Origin: an uncultured Actinoplanes sp.
Lineage (GTDB): Bacteria; Actinomycetota; Actinomycetes; Mycobacteriales; Micromonosporaceae
NCBI RefSeq assembly: GCF_934643405.1
Contig: NZ_CAKUCL010000022.1
Span: 1-49,698 of the forward strand
Direction: 5' to 3'
DNA: 49,698 bases
This document shows, piece after piece, positions 16,282 through 24,632 of this stretch. Position 1 is the first letter of the stretch. Each line of letters begins with the position of its first letter. The notes below the pieces were generated by a model. It ran no database searches, was not told the DNA's origin, and saw only the letters and a program-made list of their open reading frames with translations. Made by a program: the position numbers and the translations under genes.

Positions 16282-18045
16282 TCAGAACTCGAAGGGGTCG
16301 AGGTGCAGCTGGCTGTCCGGAACGTCGAGCTCGCGCAGCGTGGTCACGGCCGCCGCGACGAGTCCGGGCGGCCCGCACAGGTAGACGTCGCGGCGGCTCA
16401 CGTCCGGCACGAGGCCGAGCAGGCCGCTCGGGGTGAACAGCCGGCGTGGTCCCGGATCGGTGCGGGCGCCGACGATGTAGCGGACCCAGGCGTCCCGGCT
16501 CTCGGCCAGGTCCTCCAGCTCGCCGCGGAAGACCAGTTCCTCCGGGCGGCTCGCGCGGTAGATGACGATGGTGTCCGGCGGCATGTCCTCCAGCAGGGCG
16601 CGGATCGGCGCGATGCCGCTGCCGCCGGCGATCAGAAGAGCCCTCCTCCGCGTACGGCGTTGTGCCGTGAACACTCCGAAGGGGCCCTCCGCCCAGACCG
16701 GCGTGCCGGGCGTCATCGTCGCCAGCCGTTGCGTGTGCCCGCCGACGGCCGTCACGGTCAGGCGCAGCCACTGCGAGTTCGGCGCGGCGGACAGCGAGAA
16801 CGGGTGCGACTGCCACCAGCCGTTGCGGGTCAGGAACCGCCACCGCATGAACTGGCCGGCCTGCGCGGGCAGCTTCTCCAGGTGCTTGCCGTCGATGTAG
16901 ATGGAGACCGTGTTCGCACCCTCGGACACCACCTCGGCGACCTCGAAGCGGTGCCGCGCGTTGAGCCACACCGGCTCGACCAGGCGCCCCCAGACCAACG
17001 CGGAGATCACCAGGGCGGTCAGTGCGGGCCAGAACACCGAGGCGAAGCGGCCGCTCAGATCGGCGCCGGTCGCGACCTGGTGCCCGTAACCCAGCAGCAG
17101 GACGAGATAGCTGGTCAGGTGGATCAAGTGCCAGAGTTCGTACGGCAGGCGAGCCCGCGCCGCCCGGATGGAGATCAGGGCGATCACCACCAGGATGATC
17201 GTGGCGGCGACGGCGCTGAGCATCTCGGGCAGCGTCGTGATCATCGTCCAGGCCTGGCCGACCACGCCGGCGTTCGCGGTGAGCGCGTACCCGTAGACGA
17301 TGAACACGATGTGCGCGACCACCGCGACGACCAGCGTGGTGCCGAGCCAGCGATGCCAGCGCAGCAGGTCGCGAGCGCCGACCCACTCCTCCAGCCAGGA
17401 GACGCGGCTCATCATGAGCAGCTGGACGAAGAGCAGGTAGCCGCCGATCAGCCCGGTGATCCGGCCGGCCGCCATCATCAGGGTGGCGGGGTCGTTGACC
17501 GCGCCGGCCTGGGTGTCGAACAGCCAGAGCGAGACGCTGGTGGCCAGCCCGGAGAAGAACAGCAGCACGGTCAGCAGGCGGTTGCCGGAGACGGCCTCGG
17601 CCGGCGGCCGGTCGTCCGGGATCGGCGGCTGCGCCGGCCCGGTCGCCTTCCACCCGGTCGGATCGGTCTGCGACTCGACGAGGATGTCGGAGCGCCGGTA
17701 CGGATCATCGCGCTGCGGGTCGTCCGTCAGCCAGTTCCCCAGCGCCTCGCCGGGCGTGGCGGGTGCCGGCTCGGCGGCCCAGTCGCTGGGCGCGGGCACG
17801 TCCCCGGCCCACCGGGCGGCCGGCCGCTCGTCGTCGTCCTCGTCCCGGTACTCGTACTCGTCGTCGTAGCGGGTGGCGGCCGGACGCAGGTCGTCGAAGC
17901 GGGGGTCGGCACCCCGCCGGTCGGCGCGGCGGTCGTCCCACGGGTCCTCCTCCGCGGGCGCCGCACGCAGGCCGGCGAAGTACTGCTCGTCCTCGTCGTA
18001 GCGCTGGTCCTGGGAGCCTTGGAACACCGGCGGTCCCTGCGCCAT
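16282..18045 (-). CDS. Ferric-reductase-like transmembrane flavocytochrome
   Basis: A 587-aa protein in three parts. Residues 1-150 are acidic, low-complexity and probably disordered (DDEYEYRDEDDDERP). Residues about 155-370 are a ferric-reductase-like haem domain with six helices and paired histidines (LLRWHRWLG, VVAHIVFIV, YELWHLIHLTSYL, YGHQV). Residues about 380-587 are a ferredoxin-NADP-reductase module with the flavin motif HPFSLSAAP, the nucleotide loop GGSGIAPIRALL and CGPPGLV near the end. It would carry electrons from NAD(P)H through FAD and haem across the membrane. I chose ATG 18045 with GAGG just upstream; the frame extends to 18357 without a better start. It heads the operon with the FMN-binding protein and ApbE. 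Confidence 0.83.
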   Translation of the reverse strand: MAQGPPVFQGSQDQRYDEDEQYFAGLRAAPAEEDPWDDRRADRRGADPRFDDLRPAATRYDDEYEYRDEDDDERPAARWAGDVPAPSDWAAEPAPATPGEALGNWLTDDPQRDDPYRRSDILVESQTDPTGWKATGPAQPPIPDDRPPAEAVSGNRLLTVLLFFSGLATSVSLWLFDTQAGAVNDPATLMMAAGRITGLIGGYLLFVQLLMMSRVSWLEEWVGARDLLRWHRWLGTTLVVAVVAHIVFIVYGYALTANAGVVGQAWTMITTLPEMLSAVAATIILVVIALISIRAARARLPYELWHLIHLTSYLVLLLGYGHQVATGADLSGRFASVFWPALTALVISALVWGRLVEPVWLNARHRFEVAEVVSEGANTVSIYIDGKHLEKLPAQAGQFMRWRFLTRNGWWQSHPFSLSAAPNSQWLRLTVTAVGGHTQRLATMTPGTPVWAEGPFGVFTAQRRTRRRALLIAGGSGIAPIRALLEDMPPDTIVIYRASRPEELVFRGELEDLAESRDAWVRYIVGARTDPGPRRLFTPSGLLGLVPDVSRRDVYLCGPPGLVAAAVTTLRELDVPDSQLHLDPFEF

Positions 18046-18208
18046 CGTCCTCACCCGTCCCGATCGTGCTGCGGCGCCGTCCACCCCCTGCGGCCGGCGT
18101 GACGACCCGGTCTCGGGGAGTCGTCTGGCTGTTGTACGCATCCCGTCGAGGCATCGCTCAACCGAAGGCGAAAATCTTCCGCCCCGGCCCACCGGGTAGC
18201 GTTCCGCT

Positions 18209-19459
18209 GTGCGCCCCGACAACCCCGACCTGGTCACGGTGGTCGGCATAGGCGCCGGCGGATGGGACGACCTCTCCCGTACGGCGTCCGAAGCGCTCCG
18301 ATCGGCCGAGGTGGTCCTCGGCAGCGAGCGACAGCTGGCCCTGCTACCACCGTCCATGACGGCGACCCGGATCCCGTGGCCCTCGCCCCTGCTCCCCGCC
18401 CTGCCGGAACTTCTCGCGAAATATCGGGCAGCAGGGCCGGACGCGGCGCCGGCCGCCGCCGGGGCGGGGGGCCGGGTCGCTGTTCTGGCCAGCGGGGACC
18501 CGATGTTTCACGGCATCGGCGTGACCCTCGTCCGGCTGCTCGGCGCGGACAACGTCCATGTCGTCCCGCACCCGTCGTCTGCCTCCCTGGCCGCCGCGCG
18601 CCTGGGCTGGGCGCTGGCCACCACGGACATCCTCAGCCTGGTCACCGGCGAGGTCGCCGCGCTGCGCCGCCTGGTCAACCCGGGCCGCCGCGTGCTGATC
18701 CTCTCCCGCGACGCCGGCAGCCCCGCCGAGGTGGCCGCCGAGCTCGTGGCGGCCGGCTTCCCCGGCGCGCGGCTGACCGTGCTGGCCCGGCTCGGCGGCC
18801 CGGACGAACGGATCACCACCGGCACGGCCGCGGACTGGACGATCGAGCCCGGCGACCCGCTCAACGTGATCGGCGTGGACTGCGGGGACGGCCCGGCGAC
18901 CTCTCTGGTGCCGGGGCTGCCCGACGAGGCGTACGAGACCGACGGCCAGCTCACCAAGCGTGAGGTCCGCGCCGTCACCCTGGCCGCGCTCGCCCCGACC
19001 CCGGGCGCGCTGCTCTGGGACGTCGGTGGCGGCTCCGGCAGCATCGGCATCGAGTGGATGCGCAGCCACCCGACCTGCCGCGCGATCGCCATCGAATCGG
19101 ACCCCGGCCGGGCCGCGACCATCCGGGCGAACGCCGCCCGGCTCGGCGTGCCCGCTCTGAAGGTGGTCGAGGGCCGCGCCCCGCAGGCGCTGGCCGGCCT
19201 GCCCGCACCGGGGACGATCTTCATCGGCGGGGGCCTGACCCGCGACGGCGTGCTCGACGCGTGCCTGGCCGCGCTCGCGCCGGGCGGCCGGTTGGTGGCG
19301 AACGCGGTCACGCTCGAGTCGGAGGCCGCGCTGGCCACGGCGTACGGGAGATTCGGTGGCGAGTTGAGCAGGATCTCGGTGAGCCGGGGCTCGCCGGTGG
19401 GTGGCTTCACGGGATGGAGAACGATGATGCCGGTGACCATCTGGTCGGTGACCCGGTGA
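18209..19459 (+). CDS. cobL: Precorrin-6Y C5,15-methyltransferase (decarboxylating), CbiE-CbiT fusion
   Basis: A 416-aa fusion enzyme of aerobic cobalamin synthesis. The N-terminal half is a CbiE-type tetrapyrrole methylase (VTVVGIGAGGWDDLS near the start, VAVLASGDPMFHGIG around 92-106). The C-terminal half from about residue 245 is CbiT (GQLTKREVRAVTLAAL, LLWDVGGGSGSIGIEW, an SAM-binding loop). It methylates C5 and C15 of precorrin-6B and decarboxylates the C12 side chain. The start is a GTG at 18209 without a clear Shine-Dalgarno, so a leaderless or weak start is possible. The stop overlaps the cobM GTG. No cobalamin riboswitch is recognisable in the preceding 160 bases. Confidence 0.92.
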   Translation: MRPDNPDLVTVVGIGAGGWDDLSRTASEALRSAEVVLGSERQLALLPPSMTATRIPWPSPLLPALPELLAKYRAAGPDAAPAAAGAGGRVAVLASGDPMFHGIGVTLVRLLGADNVHVVPHPSSASLAAARLGWALATTDILSLVTGEVAALRRLVNPGRRVLILSRDAGSPAEVAAELVAAGFPGARLTVLARLGGPDERITTGTAADWTIEPGDPLNVIGVDCGDGPATSLVPGLPDEAYETDGQLTKREVRAVTLAALAPTPGALLWDVGGGSGSIGIEWMRSHPTCRAIAIESDPGRAATIRANAARLGVPALKVVEGRAPQALAGLPAPGTIFIGGGLTRDGVLDACLAALAPGGRLVANAVTLESEAALATAYGRFGGELSRISVSRGSPVGGFTGWRTMMPVTIWSVTR

Positions 19460-20202
19460 CGGTCCACTTCATCGGCGCCGGACCGGGCGCCGCCGACCTG
19501 ATCACCGTGCGTGGGCAGCGCCTGCTCGCCGCCGCGCCCGTCTGCCTGTACGCGGGCAGCCTCGTCCCCGCCGAACTGCTCGGCAGCTGCCCGGACGACT
19601 GCCGGCTCGTCGACACCGCCGCGATGACGCTCGACGAGATCATCGCCGAGCTGGTCGCGGCGCACGAGGCCGGGCTGGACGTGGCCCGGCTGCACTCCGG
19701 GGACCCGTCGGTGTTCAGTGCCGTGGCGGAGCAGATGCGTCGCCTGGACGCGGCCGGTGTCCCGTACGACATCGTCCCCGGCGTGCCGGCCTTCGCCGCC
19801 GCCGCCGCGTCGCTGCACCGCGAGTTCACCGTGCCCGGCGTGGCCCAGACGGTGATCCTGACCCGCACCGCCGAGCGCGCGACCGCGATGCCCGCGGGCG
19901 AGGATCTCGCGACGCTGGGCCGCAGCCGGTCCACGATGGTGCTGCACCTGGCCGTGCAGCGGATCGACGCGGTGGTCGCCGAGCTGGTCGGCAACTACGG
20001 CGAGGACTGCCCGGTCGCGGTGGTGGCGCGGGCCAGCCGGCCGGACGAGCTGATCGTGCGCGGCACGCTGGCCGACATCGCCGCGAAGGTCGCCGAGGCC
20101 GGGATCAGGCGCACCGCGGTGATCGTGGTCGGGGCCGCGCTGACCGCCTCGCAGTTCCAGGACAGCCACCTCTACTCCGCGGACCGATGCCGTCCGTCCT
20201 GA
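19456..20202 (+). CDS. cobM: Precorrin-4 C11-methyltransferase
   Basis: A 248-aa SAM-dependent uroporphyrinogen-type methylase. It shows VHFIGAGPGAADLITVRG at the N-terminus, VCLYAGSLVP, the LHSGDPSVFSAVAEQM substrate loop (about 84-99) and YDIVPGVPAFAAAAA, all typical of CobM. It methylates C11 of precorrin-4. I used the GTG at 19456 that overlaps the cobL stop (GTGA). The upstream ATG at 19414 would add 14 residues. Its 3' end overlaps cobK by 16 bases, so the three cob genes are tightly coupled. Confidence 0.92.
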   Translation: MTVHFIGAGPGAADLITVRGQRLLAAAPVCLYAGSLVPAELLGSCPDDCRLVDTAAMTLDEIIAELVAAHEAGLDVARLHSGDPSVFSAVAEQMRRLDAAGVPYDIVPGVPAFAAAAASLHREFTVPGVAQTVILTRTAERATAMPAGEDLATLGRSRSTMVLHLAVQRIDAVVAELVGNYGEDCPVAVVARASRPDELIVRGTLADIAAKVAEAGIRRTAVIVVGAALTASQFQDSHLYSADRCRPS

Positions 20203-20924
20203 TCCTCGGCGGCACCGCGGAGGCGCGGTCGCTCGCCGGATCGCTGCCCGGCTTCACGGTGATCAGTTCGCTGGCCGGGCGCACCACCTCGCCGCTGCTG
20301 CCGCCCGGCGAGGTGCGCGTCGGTGGTTTCGGCGGTGCCGGGGGTCTCGCTTCCTTCCTGCGTACGCGGCGGATCGACCTGCTGGTGGACGCGACTCACC
20401 CGTTCGCCGCGAGGATCAGCGCCAACGCCGTCGCGGCGTCGGCCGCCGCCGGGGTGCCGCTGCTCGTGCTGCGCCGGCCCGGCTGGCTGCCCGGGGAGGG
20501 GGACGACTGGCGTCGCGTCGCGGATCTCGCGCACGCCGCCGCCCTGCTGCCCGCGCTGGGCGAACGAGTCTTCCTGACCACCGGGCGGCAGGAGATCGCG
20601 GCGTTCGCCGGGGTGGATCGGTGCTGGTTCCTGGCCCGCTCGGTGGAACCGCCGGAGCCGCCCATCCCGCGCCGGCTGGAGGTGCTGCTCGACCGGGGAC
20701 CGTTCACCCTCGACGGTGAGCGGCGGCTGCTCGCCGGGCACCGGATCGAGGTGCTGGTCAGCAAGGACAGCGGCGGCCCGAGGGCAAAACTGGACGCGGC
20801 GCGCGAACGTGGCATCCCGGTCGTGCTGGTGGACCGGCCGCCCGTTCCCCGAGGTGTCAAGACGGCCGCGACCGTGGATGAGGCCGTGACGATGGTGCGA
20901 AACGGTGCAACGCTCGGTTCATGA
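20187..20924 (+). CDS. cobK: Precorrin-6A reductase
   Basis: A 245-aa CobK/CbiJ reductase that uses NADPH to reduce precorrin-6A to 6B. Landmarks are VLILGGTAEARSLAGSL at the start (nucleotide loop), LLVDATHPFAARISANA (about 70-86), LRRPGW, FLTTGRQEIAAF and VLVSKDSGGPRAKLDAA near 190. It begins inside the cobM 3' end and ends in ATGA with the next gene. The order cobL-cobM-cobK matches consecutive steps around precorrin-6. Confidence 0.92.
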   Translation: MPSVLILGGTAEARSLAGSLPGFTVISSLAGRTTSPLLPPGEVRVGGFGGAGGLASFLRTRRIDLLVDATHPFAARISANAVAASAAAGVPLLVLRRPGWLPGEGDDWRRVADLAHAAALLPALGERVFLTTGRQEIAAFAGVDRCWFLARSVEPPEPPIPRRLEVLLDRGPFTLDGERRLLAGHRIEVLVSKDSGGPRAKLDAARERGIPVVLVDRPPVPRGVKTAATVDEAVTMVRNGATLGS

Positions 20925-21562
20925 CTCGTCGCCATCTGTACGCGGACCTGGCCGCCGTACGGGTGCTGGTGTCCGACGGGCTCGGGGAGATGCAACGGGC
21001 GGTCGGTGATCTCGACGACCGGTGGCTGAACTCGGCCCGCAACCGGCTGCGTGACCTGGATGCGACGCTCGTGGCCGCGGCCGGCGGGTTGCACCCGCTG
21101 ACCCGCACCGCGACCGAGGTCGTGGCCGGCTTCCTGGTCGCCTGGGGAACGGCGGCCACGGTGACCGCGATCGGCTTCTCCCCCGCGGGGGTGATCGTGA
21201 CGACGGTGCTGGTCCAGTTGCTCGCGCTGGCCGGCGTCTACGTCGCGCTGAACCGGGTCGCCGCCCGGCTGAACGCGCGGCGGCTGGAGCGCGCGGCCCG
21301 CCCGGTGCGGCCGTTCCGGGTCACCACACACCTGCCGGGCCGGCTGGTGGCCGTACCGGAACCGCTGTTCGCGGCCCGGGTGCGGCTCGTCTCGGCCGCG
21401 CTGCGCCAGGCCGGTTCGAAGAACTGGCGCACGCCGTGGCTGGCCCGCATGGCGGTCGCCGACCGCTCGGTGATCCGGATCGCCCAGGCCGACCGCCAGC
21501 TCTGCCAGGCCATCGACCTGCTGGAGATCTATCTGAGCAGCCGGGCCGAGGAGGCGGCATGA
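20921..21562 (+). CDS. Unknown two-helix membrane protein coupled to cobK
   Basis: A 213-aa protein that I do not recognise. It has a helical N-terminal region (1-65), two adjacent hydrophobic helices (about 66-88 VVAGFLVAWGTAATVTAIGF and 92-110 IVTTVLVQLLALAGVYVAL), then a basic, helical C-terminal half ending DLLEIYLSSRAEEAA. The ATG at 20921 overlaps the cobK stop and its own stop overlaps the next start, so it is translated with its neighbours. The next gene has the same layout (helix, two-helix hairpin, helix), so the two products may pair in the membrane. Placement suggests, but does not show, a link to cobalamin or cobalt. Confidence 0.7.
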   Translation: MTRRHLYADLAAVRVLVSDGLGEMQRAVGDLDDRWLNSARNRLRDLDATLVAAAGGLHPLTRTATEVVAGFLVAWGTAATVTAIGFSPAGVIVTTVLVQLLALAGVYVALNRVAARLNARRLERAARPVRPFRVTTHLPGRLVAVPEPLFAARVRLVSAALRQAGSKNWRTPWLARMAVADRSVIRIAQADRQLCQAIDLLEIYLSSRAEEAA

Positions 21563-22143
21563 GACGCGGCGTGAGCGACGACGTCTTCGGCGGGACCTTC
21601 GCGGACCGGCTGGAGGGTGCCGCCCGGCGGGTGGAAGCCGCGGCGCTGGACGCGCAGTGCCGGGACTGGACGGCCGAGCGCGCCGACCGGGTCGGCCACG
21701 CCCGGCTCTGGCAGGTGCACCACGAGCTGCGGCGGGCGCGGGCGCATCCGGTCGCCGGCACCGACGACATGGCCTGGTCGGTGGCGGCCGTCCTGGCCTG
21801 GATCGGCGTCCCGGTGGTGATTCTGCTGCTGGCCGGCCGCCCGGCCGCTCCGCTGACGCTGGCCGCGGCGCTCGCGGCCGGGCTGATCGGCTCCGGGATG
21901 GTGCTGACCGCCTCGCGCCTGATCCGGGACCGGCGGGCGCGGCGCCTGCCGACCGGTCCGGCGCCGATCGACGACCCCGGCTTCTACGCCGACGTGAGCC
22001 GGAACATCGAGGCGTGTGCGGCGGAGGCGCGCGGCCGGGATCGGTCGCGCAGCGCCTCCGCCGCCGATCTCGCGCAGGCGATGACCTGGCTGGGCGCCGC
22101 CCGCGACGAGCTCACGACCCGGACTTCACCAGCAGATCGATGA
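21559..22143 (+). CDS. Unknown two-helix membrane protein, second of the pair
   Basis: A 194-aa protein, not recognised. The N-terminal 65 residues are charged and helical (RLEGAARRVEAAALDAQCRD), followed by two hydrophobic helices (about 74-92 WSVAAVLAWIGVPVVILLL and 98-115 TLAAALAAGLIGSGMVLTA), an RRARR stretch and a helical C-terminus. It starts at ATG 21559 overlapping the previous stop (ATGA); longer upstream frame is a shadow. Its last 32 bases overlap the convergent isochorismatase gene. The topology parallels the preceding product. No catalytic motif is visible. Confidence 0.68.
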   Translation: MRRGVSDDVFGGTFADRLEGAARRVEAAALDAQCRDWTAERADRVGHARLWQVHHELRRARAHPVAGTDDMAWSVAAVLAWIGVPVVILLLAGRPAAPLTLAAALAAGLIGSGMVLTASRLIRDRRARRLPTGPAPIDDPGFYADVSRNIEACAAEARGRDRSRSASAADLAQAMTWLGAARDELTTRTSPADR

Positions 22144-22696
22144 TCTCGGCGGTGGTGCCGGTCTCGCCGAGCCGCGGGAAGATCCGCTCGATCGAGTTGC
22201 GGTGGGTCTCGGCGTCGACGTCGCTCATCGCGTCCACCGCGAGCGTCACGTGGTAGCCGTGCTCCAACGCGGCGCGGGCGGTCGACTCGACGCCGATGCT
22301 GGTCGCGATGCCGGTCAGCACGATCTGGGTGATGCCTCGGCGGCGCAGCTGCAGGTCGAGGTCGGTGCCGAAGAAGGCACCCCAGTTCCGCTTGGTCACG
22401 ATGATGTCGCCCTCGGCGACGAGCTCGGGCACGAGCTGGTCCCAGCCTTCCGGCCGGGCCTGCGGGGCGCGTGGCCCGCCGTCGATGCGACCGGGCACCT
22501 GGTCGGCGCCGTCCGCCCGGCCGGTGACCCGGACCAGGACGACCGGCAGGCCGCGCTCGCGGAAGGCGTCGGCGAGCTCGACGGTACGGGCTACCACGTC
22601 GGCTGCGGCGTGCGGTTCGACGGGTGCGGCCACGATGCCGGCCTGGAGGTCGATGACGACCAGGGCGGTCTTCGGGTCGAGGGTGGTGACGGTCAT
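22112..22696 (-). CDS. Isochorismatase-family hydrolase with Gly in place of the nucleophile Cys
   Basis: A 194-aa isochorismatase-like hydrolase. The catalytic Asp is in ALVVIDLQAG (near 16) and the Lys in DIIVTKRNWGAFFGTDLD (about 95-112). The conserved loop reads LTGIATSIGVESTARAALEH. In nicotinamidases and other cysteine hydrolases of this fold a Cys sits where this protein has the Gly of SIGV; true isochorismatases such as EntB also lack it. It is therefore probably an isochorismatase-type ether hydrolase or a pseudo-enzyme, not an amidase. ATG 22696 overlaps the MFS gene stop by four bases, placing it last in a MarR-MFS-hydrolase operon. Confidence 0.85.
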   Translation of the reverse strand: MTVTTLDPKTALVVIDLQAGIVAAPVEPHAAADVVARTVELADAFRERGLPVVLVRVTGRADGADQVPGRIDGGPRAPQARPEGWDQLVPELVAEGDIIVTKRNWGAFFGTDLDLQLRRRGITQIVLTGIATSIGVESTARAALEHGYHVTLAVDAMSDVDAETHRNSIERIFPRLGETGTTAEIIDLLVKSGS

Positions 22697-24081
22697 GCGG
22701 GTGTACCTTCCGGGGTTGGTTGCTTGCCGATCCGCGAGAGGGACCGGTCGGACAGGGTCACCGCGAGCAGGAGCGCCGCGACGACGATCAGGAACCAGGC
22801 GAGTCCGTGCAGGCCGGCGGTGTCGGCACCGTTCTTGAAGAAGGCGCCGGTCGCGGCCGAGGAGACCATGGCGCCCAGGTAGACGAAGGTGCGGAGAAGC
22901 CCGGCCGAGGCACCCATCAGATCGGGGTGGGCCTGGTAATAGACGGCGTTCTGGTTGGCCAGGCTGTTCAGGCCCTGCGGCAGGCCCAGGATCACCGAGA
23001 TCAGCACCGGGAACCAGATCGCGCTGTGCGAGCCGAGGAACAGCAGCAGCGAGCAGGCGACCAGCTGGCTCAGCGCGCCGACCAGCAGCTTGCCGCGGAA
23101 CTCCCGGCGCCGGCCGGTAAGGGCGGACACCCCGATGGCGATGGCGGACATCGGCAGCAGGACCAGGCCGGCGTGCGACGGGCCCAGGCCGCGACCCGCC
23201 TCCAGCCACTGGGTGTAGCCGTACAGGAAGGCGTAACCGATGGTCTGCGCGAGCCAGGTGCGGATGTAGGTGGCGATCAGCGGCGCGTTCCCGCCGAAGA
23301 CGCGCAGGTCCAGGAAAGGATCGGCGGCGCGCAGCTCGCGCAGCACGAAGCCGGCGGCGAGCAGGACCATCAGCCCGAGCAGCCAGAGGTGGCGGACGGC
23401 CGGACCCATCAGGAACAGCATGAGCGAGGTGAGCGTGCCGGCGAACAGGGTGATGCCGAGGACGTCCAACGGCGTACGAACGCTCGGTTCCTCCGGCTTG
23501 GGCAGGCGCTTGGCACCGAGGACGACGCACGCGACGGCCAGCGGGATGTTGACCGCGAAGATCGAGCGCCAGCCGCCGGCCACGATGAGCAGGCCGCCGA
23601 GGGTCGGGCCGATGACGACGATGGTCTGCGCCGCGACCGAGAGCGCGGTGAGCACACCTCCGGGACTGTCCACACCGGTGCGCCGGGACTCGCTGCGGAT
23701 CAGGTACATCGCCGCCGGGTATCCGGCGCAGGTACCCAGGCCGAGCAGCACGCGCGAGGCGATCAGCACGCCGAGATCCGGGGCGAGCAGGCCCATGACG
23801 CCGGCGATCCCGACCATCGAGGTGGCGATCAGGTAGAGGCGGCGCGGACCGTACCGGTCGACGAGCCGGCCGACGACCGGCTGACCGGTGGCGGTGGCCA
23901 CGTAGAGCGCGGAGACCAGCCAGGCGGTGTCGGCGGGCAGCACGTGGAAGGCAACCCCGATCGGCACCAGCGCCACCGCGATCATCGACGAGTTGATCGG
24001 GTTGAGGATCGCGCCGAGGATCATCGGAGCGATGAGCCGGCGGTTGAACGAGAGTTCTGGTTCTGTCGACGTCTGCGTCAC
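22693..24081 (-). CDS. MFS multidrug-type exporter
   Basis: A 462-aa major facilitator transporter with about 12-14 helices. The first is around RRLIAPMILGAILNPINSSM; VGRLVDRYGPRRLYLIATS (about 72-90) is the loop-2/3 signature, and LLGLGTCAGYPAAMYLIRSE fits motif C-type helix packing. It most likely exports a drug or metabolite by proton antiport. GTG 24081 overlaps the MarR stop (GTGA); an upstream extension of the frame only shadows the regulator. The stop overlaps the isochorismatase start. Co-transcription with MarR suggests induction by its own substrate. Confidence 0.85.
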   Translation of the reverse strand: MTQTSTEPELSFNRRLIAPMILGAILNPINSSMIAVALVPIGVAFHVLPADTAWLVSALYVATATGQPVVGRLVDRYGPRRLYLIATSMVGIAGVMGLLAPDLGVLIASRVLLGLGTCAGYPAAMYLIRSESRRTGVDSPGGVLTALSVAAQTIVVIGPTLGGLLIVAGGWRSIFAVNIPLAVACVVLGAKRLPKPEEPSVRTPLDVLGITLFAGTLTSLMLFLMGPAVRHLWLLGLMVLLAAGFVLRELRAADPFLDLRVFGGNAPLIATYIRTWLAQTIGYAFLYGYTQWLEAGRGLGPSHAGLVLLPMSAIAIGVSALTGRRREFRGKLLVGALSQLVACSLLLFLGSHSAIWFPVLISVILGLPQGLNSLANQNAVYYQAHPDLMGASAGLLRTFVYLGAMVSSAATGAFFKNGADTAGLHGLAWFLIVVAALLLAVTLSDRSLSRIGKQPTPEGTPA

Positions 24082-24515
24082 TTCTCGACCAATGTGTCCA
24101 GCAAGGACAGCGCCTCGAGGATCGTCTGCCGCTGCCCCTCGGTGAAATCCTCGGCGAACGCGCGGGCCAGCCACTCCTCGCGCGCCCGGCGTGAGCCGGC
24201 GATCCTCTCCCGGCCGGCCTTGGTGAGCGAGACGAGCTGACGCCGGCCGTCCGCCGGGTCCGGCGTGCGCTGGATCAGCCCGTGCTCCTGGATCGCGGCC
24301 AGGATCGCGGCCATCGACTGCGGGCGCACCCGCTCGGCGGCGGCCAGGTCGCTGGCCGAGGCGGGCCCGCTCTTCTCGATGCGGCTGAGCACCGAGGTCT
24401 GCGACGGGGTCAGGTCACCGAAGCCGGCCACCTCGCGCAGCCGGCGGCGCAGGCGGCTGAAGACCACCCGGAGCTCGCTCGCCGCGCGGACCGCCGACTC
24501 GGGAACCTGTGTCAT
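24078..24515 (-). CDS. MarR-family transcriptional regulator
   Basis: A 145-aa winged-helix regulator of the MarR type: helical dimerisation ends, recognition region SASDLAAAERVRPQSMAAIL (about 54-73) and wing DPADGRRQLVSLTKAGRERI (about 86-105). It opens a three-gene operon with the MFS exporter and hydrolase. The gap to the divergent SDR gene carries a strong palindromic operator candidate, so it probably represses both directions until a small ligand binds. Confidence 0.9.
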   Translation of the reverse strand: MTQVPESAVRAASELRVVFSRLRRRLREVAGFGDLTPSQTSVLSRIEKSGPASASDLAAAERVRPQSMAAILAAIQEHGLIQRTPDPADGRRQLVSLTKAGRERIAGSRRAREEWLARAFAEDFTEGQRQTILEALSLLDTLVEK

Positions 24516-24535
24516 ACAGTCAACCGTAATGTCTT

Positions 24536-24554
24536 CAGTTGAAACTGACCAGTT
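24536..24554. promoter_or_regulatory. Operator candidate with three alternating half-sites
   Basis: The 19-base stretch reads CAGTT-GA-AACTG-AC-CAGTT: two perfect overlapping palindromes (24536-24547 and 24543-24554), each with five-base arms and a two-base spacer. It lies 20 bases before the marR start and about 80 bases before the SDR start, where a MarR dimer would be expected to bind. Related AGTCAACC (24518-24525) may be a further degenerate half. Confidence 0.65.
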
Positions 24555-24632
24555 TTACCTGACGAGCCTTTGATCGCTGAACTTTTGCGCCGCCCAACCG
24601 TTGAAGGCGAGAGAAACGATCAAGGAGGACCA

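Noticed and set aside
18046..18208. Cobalamin riboswitch ahead of cobL
   Set aside because: No B12-box-like sequence or the expected conserved core could be found in the leader.
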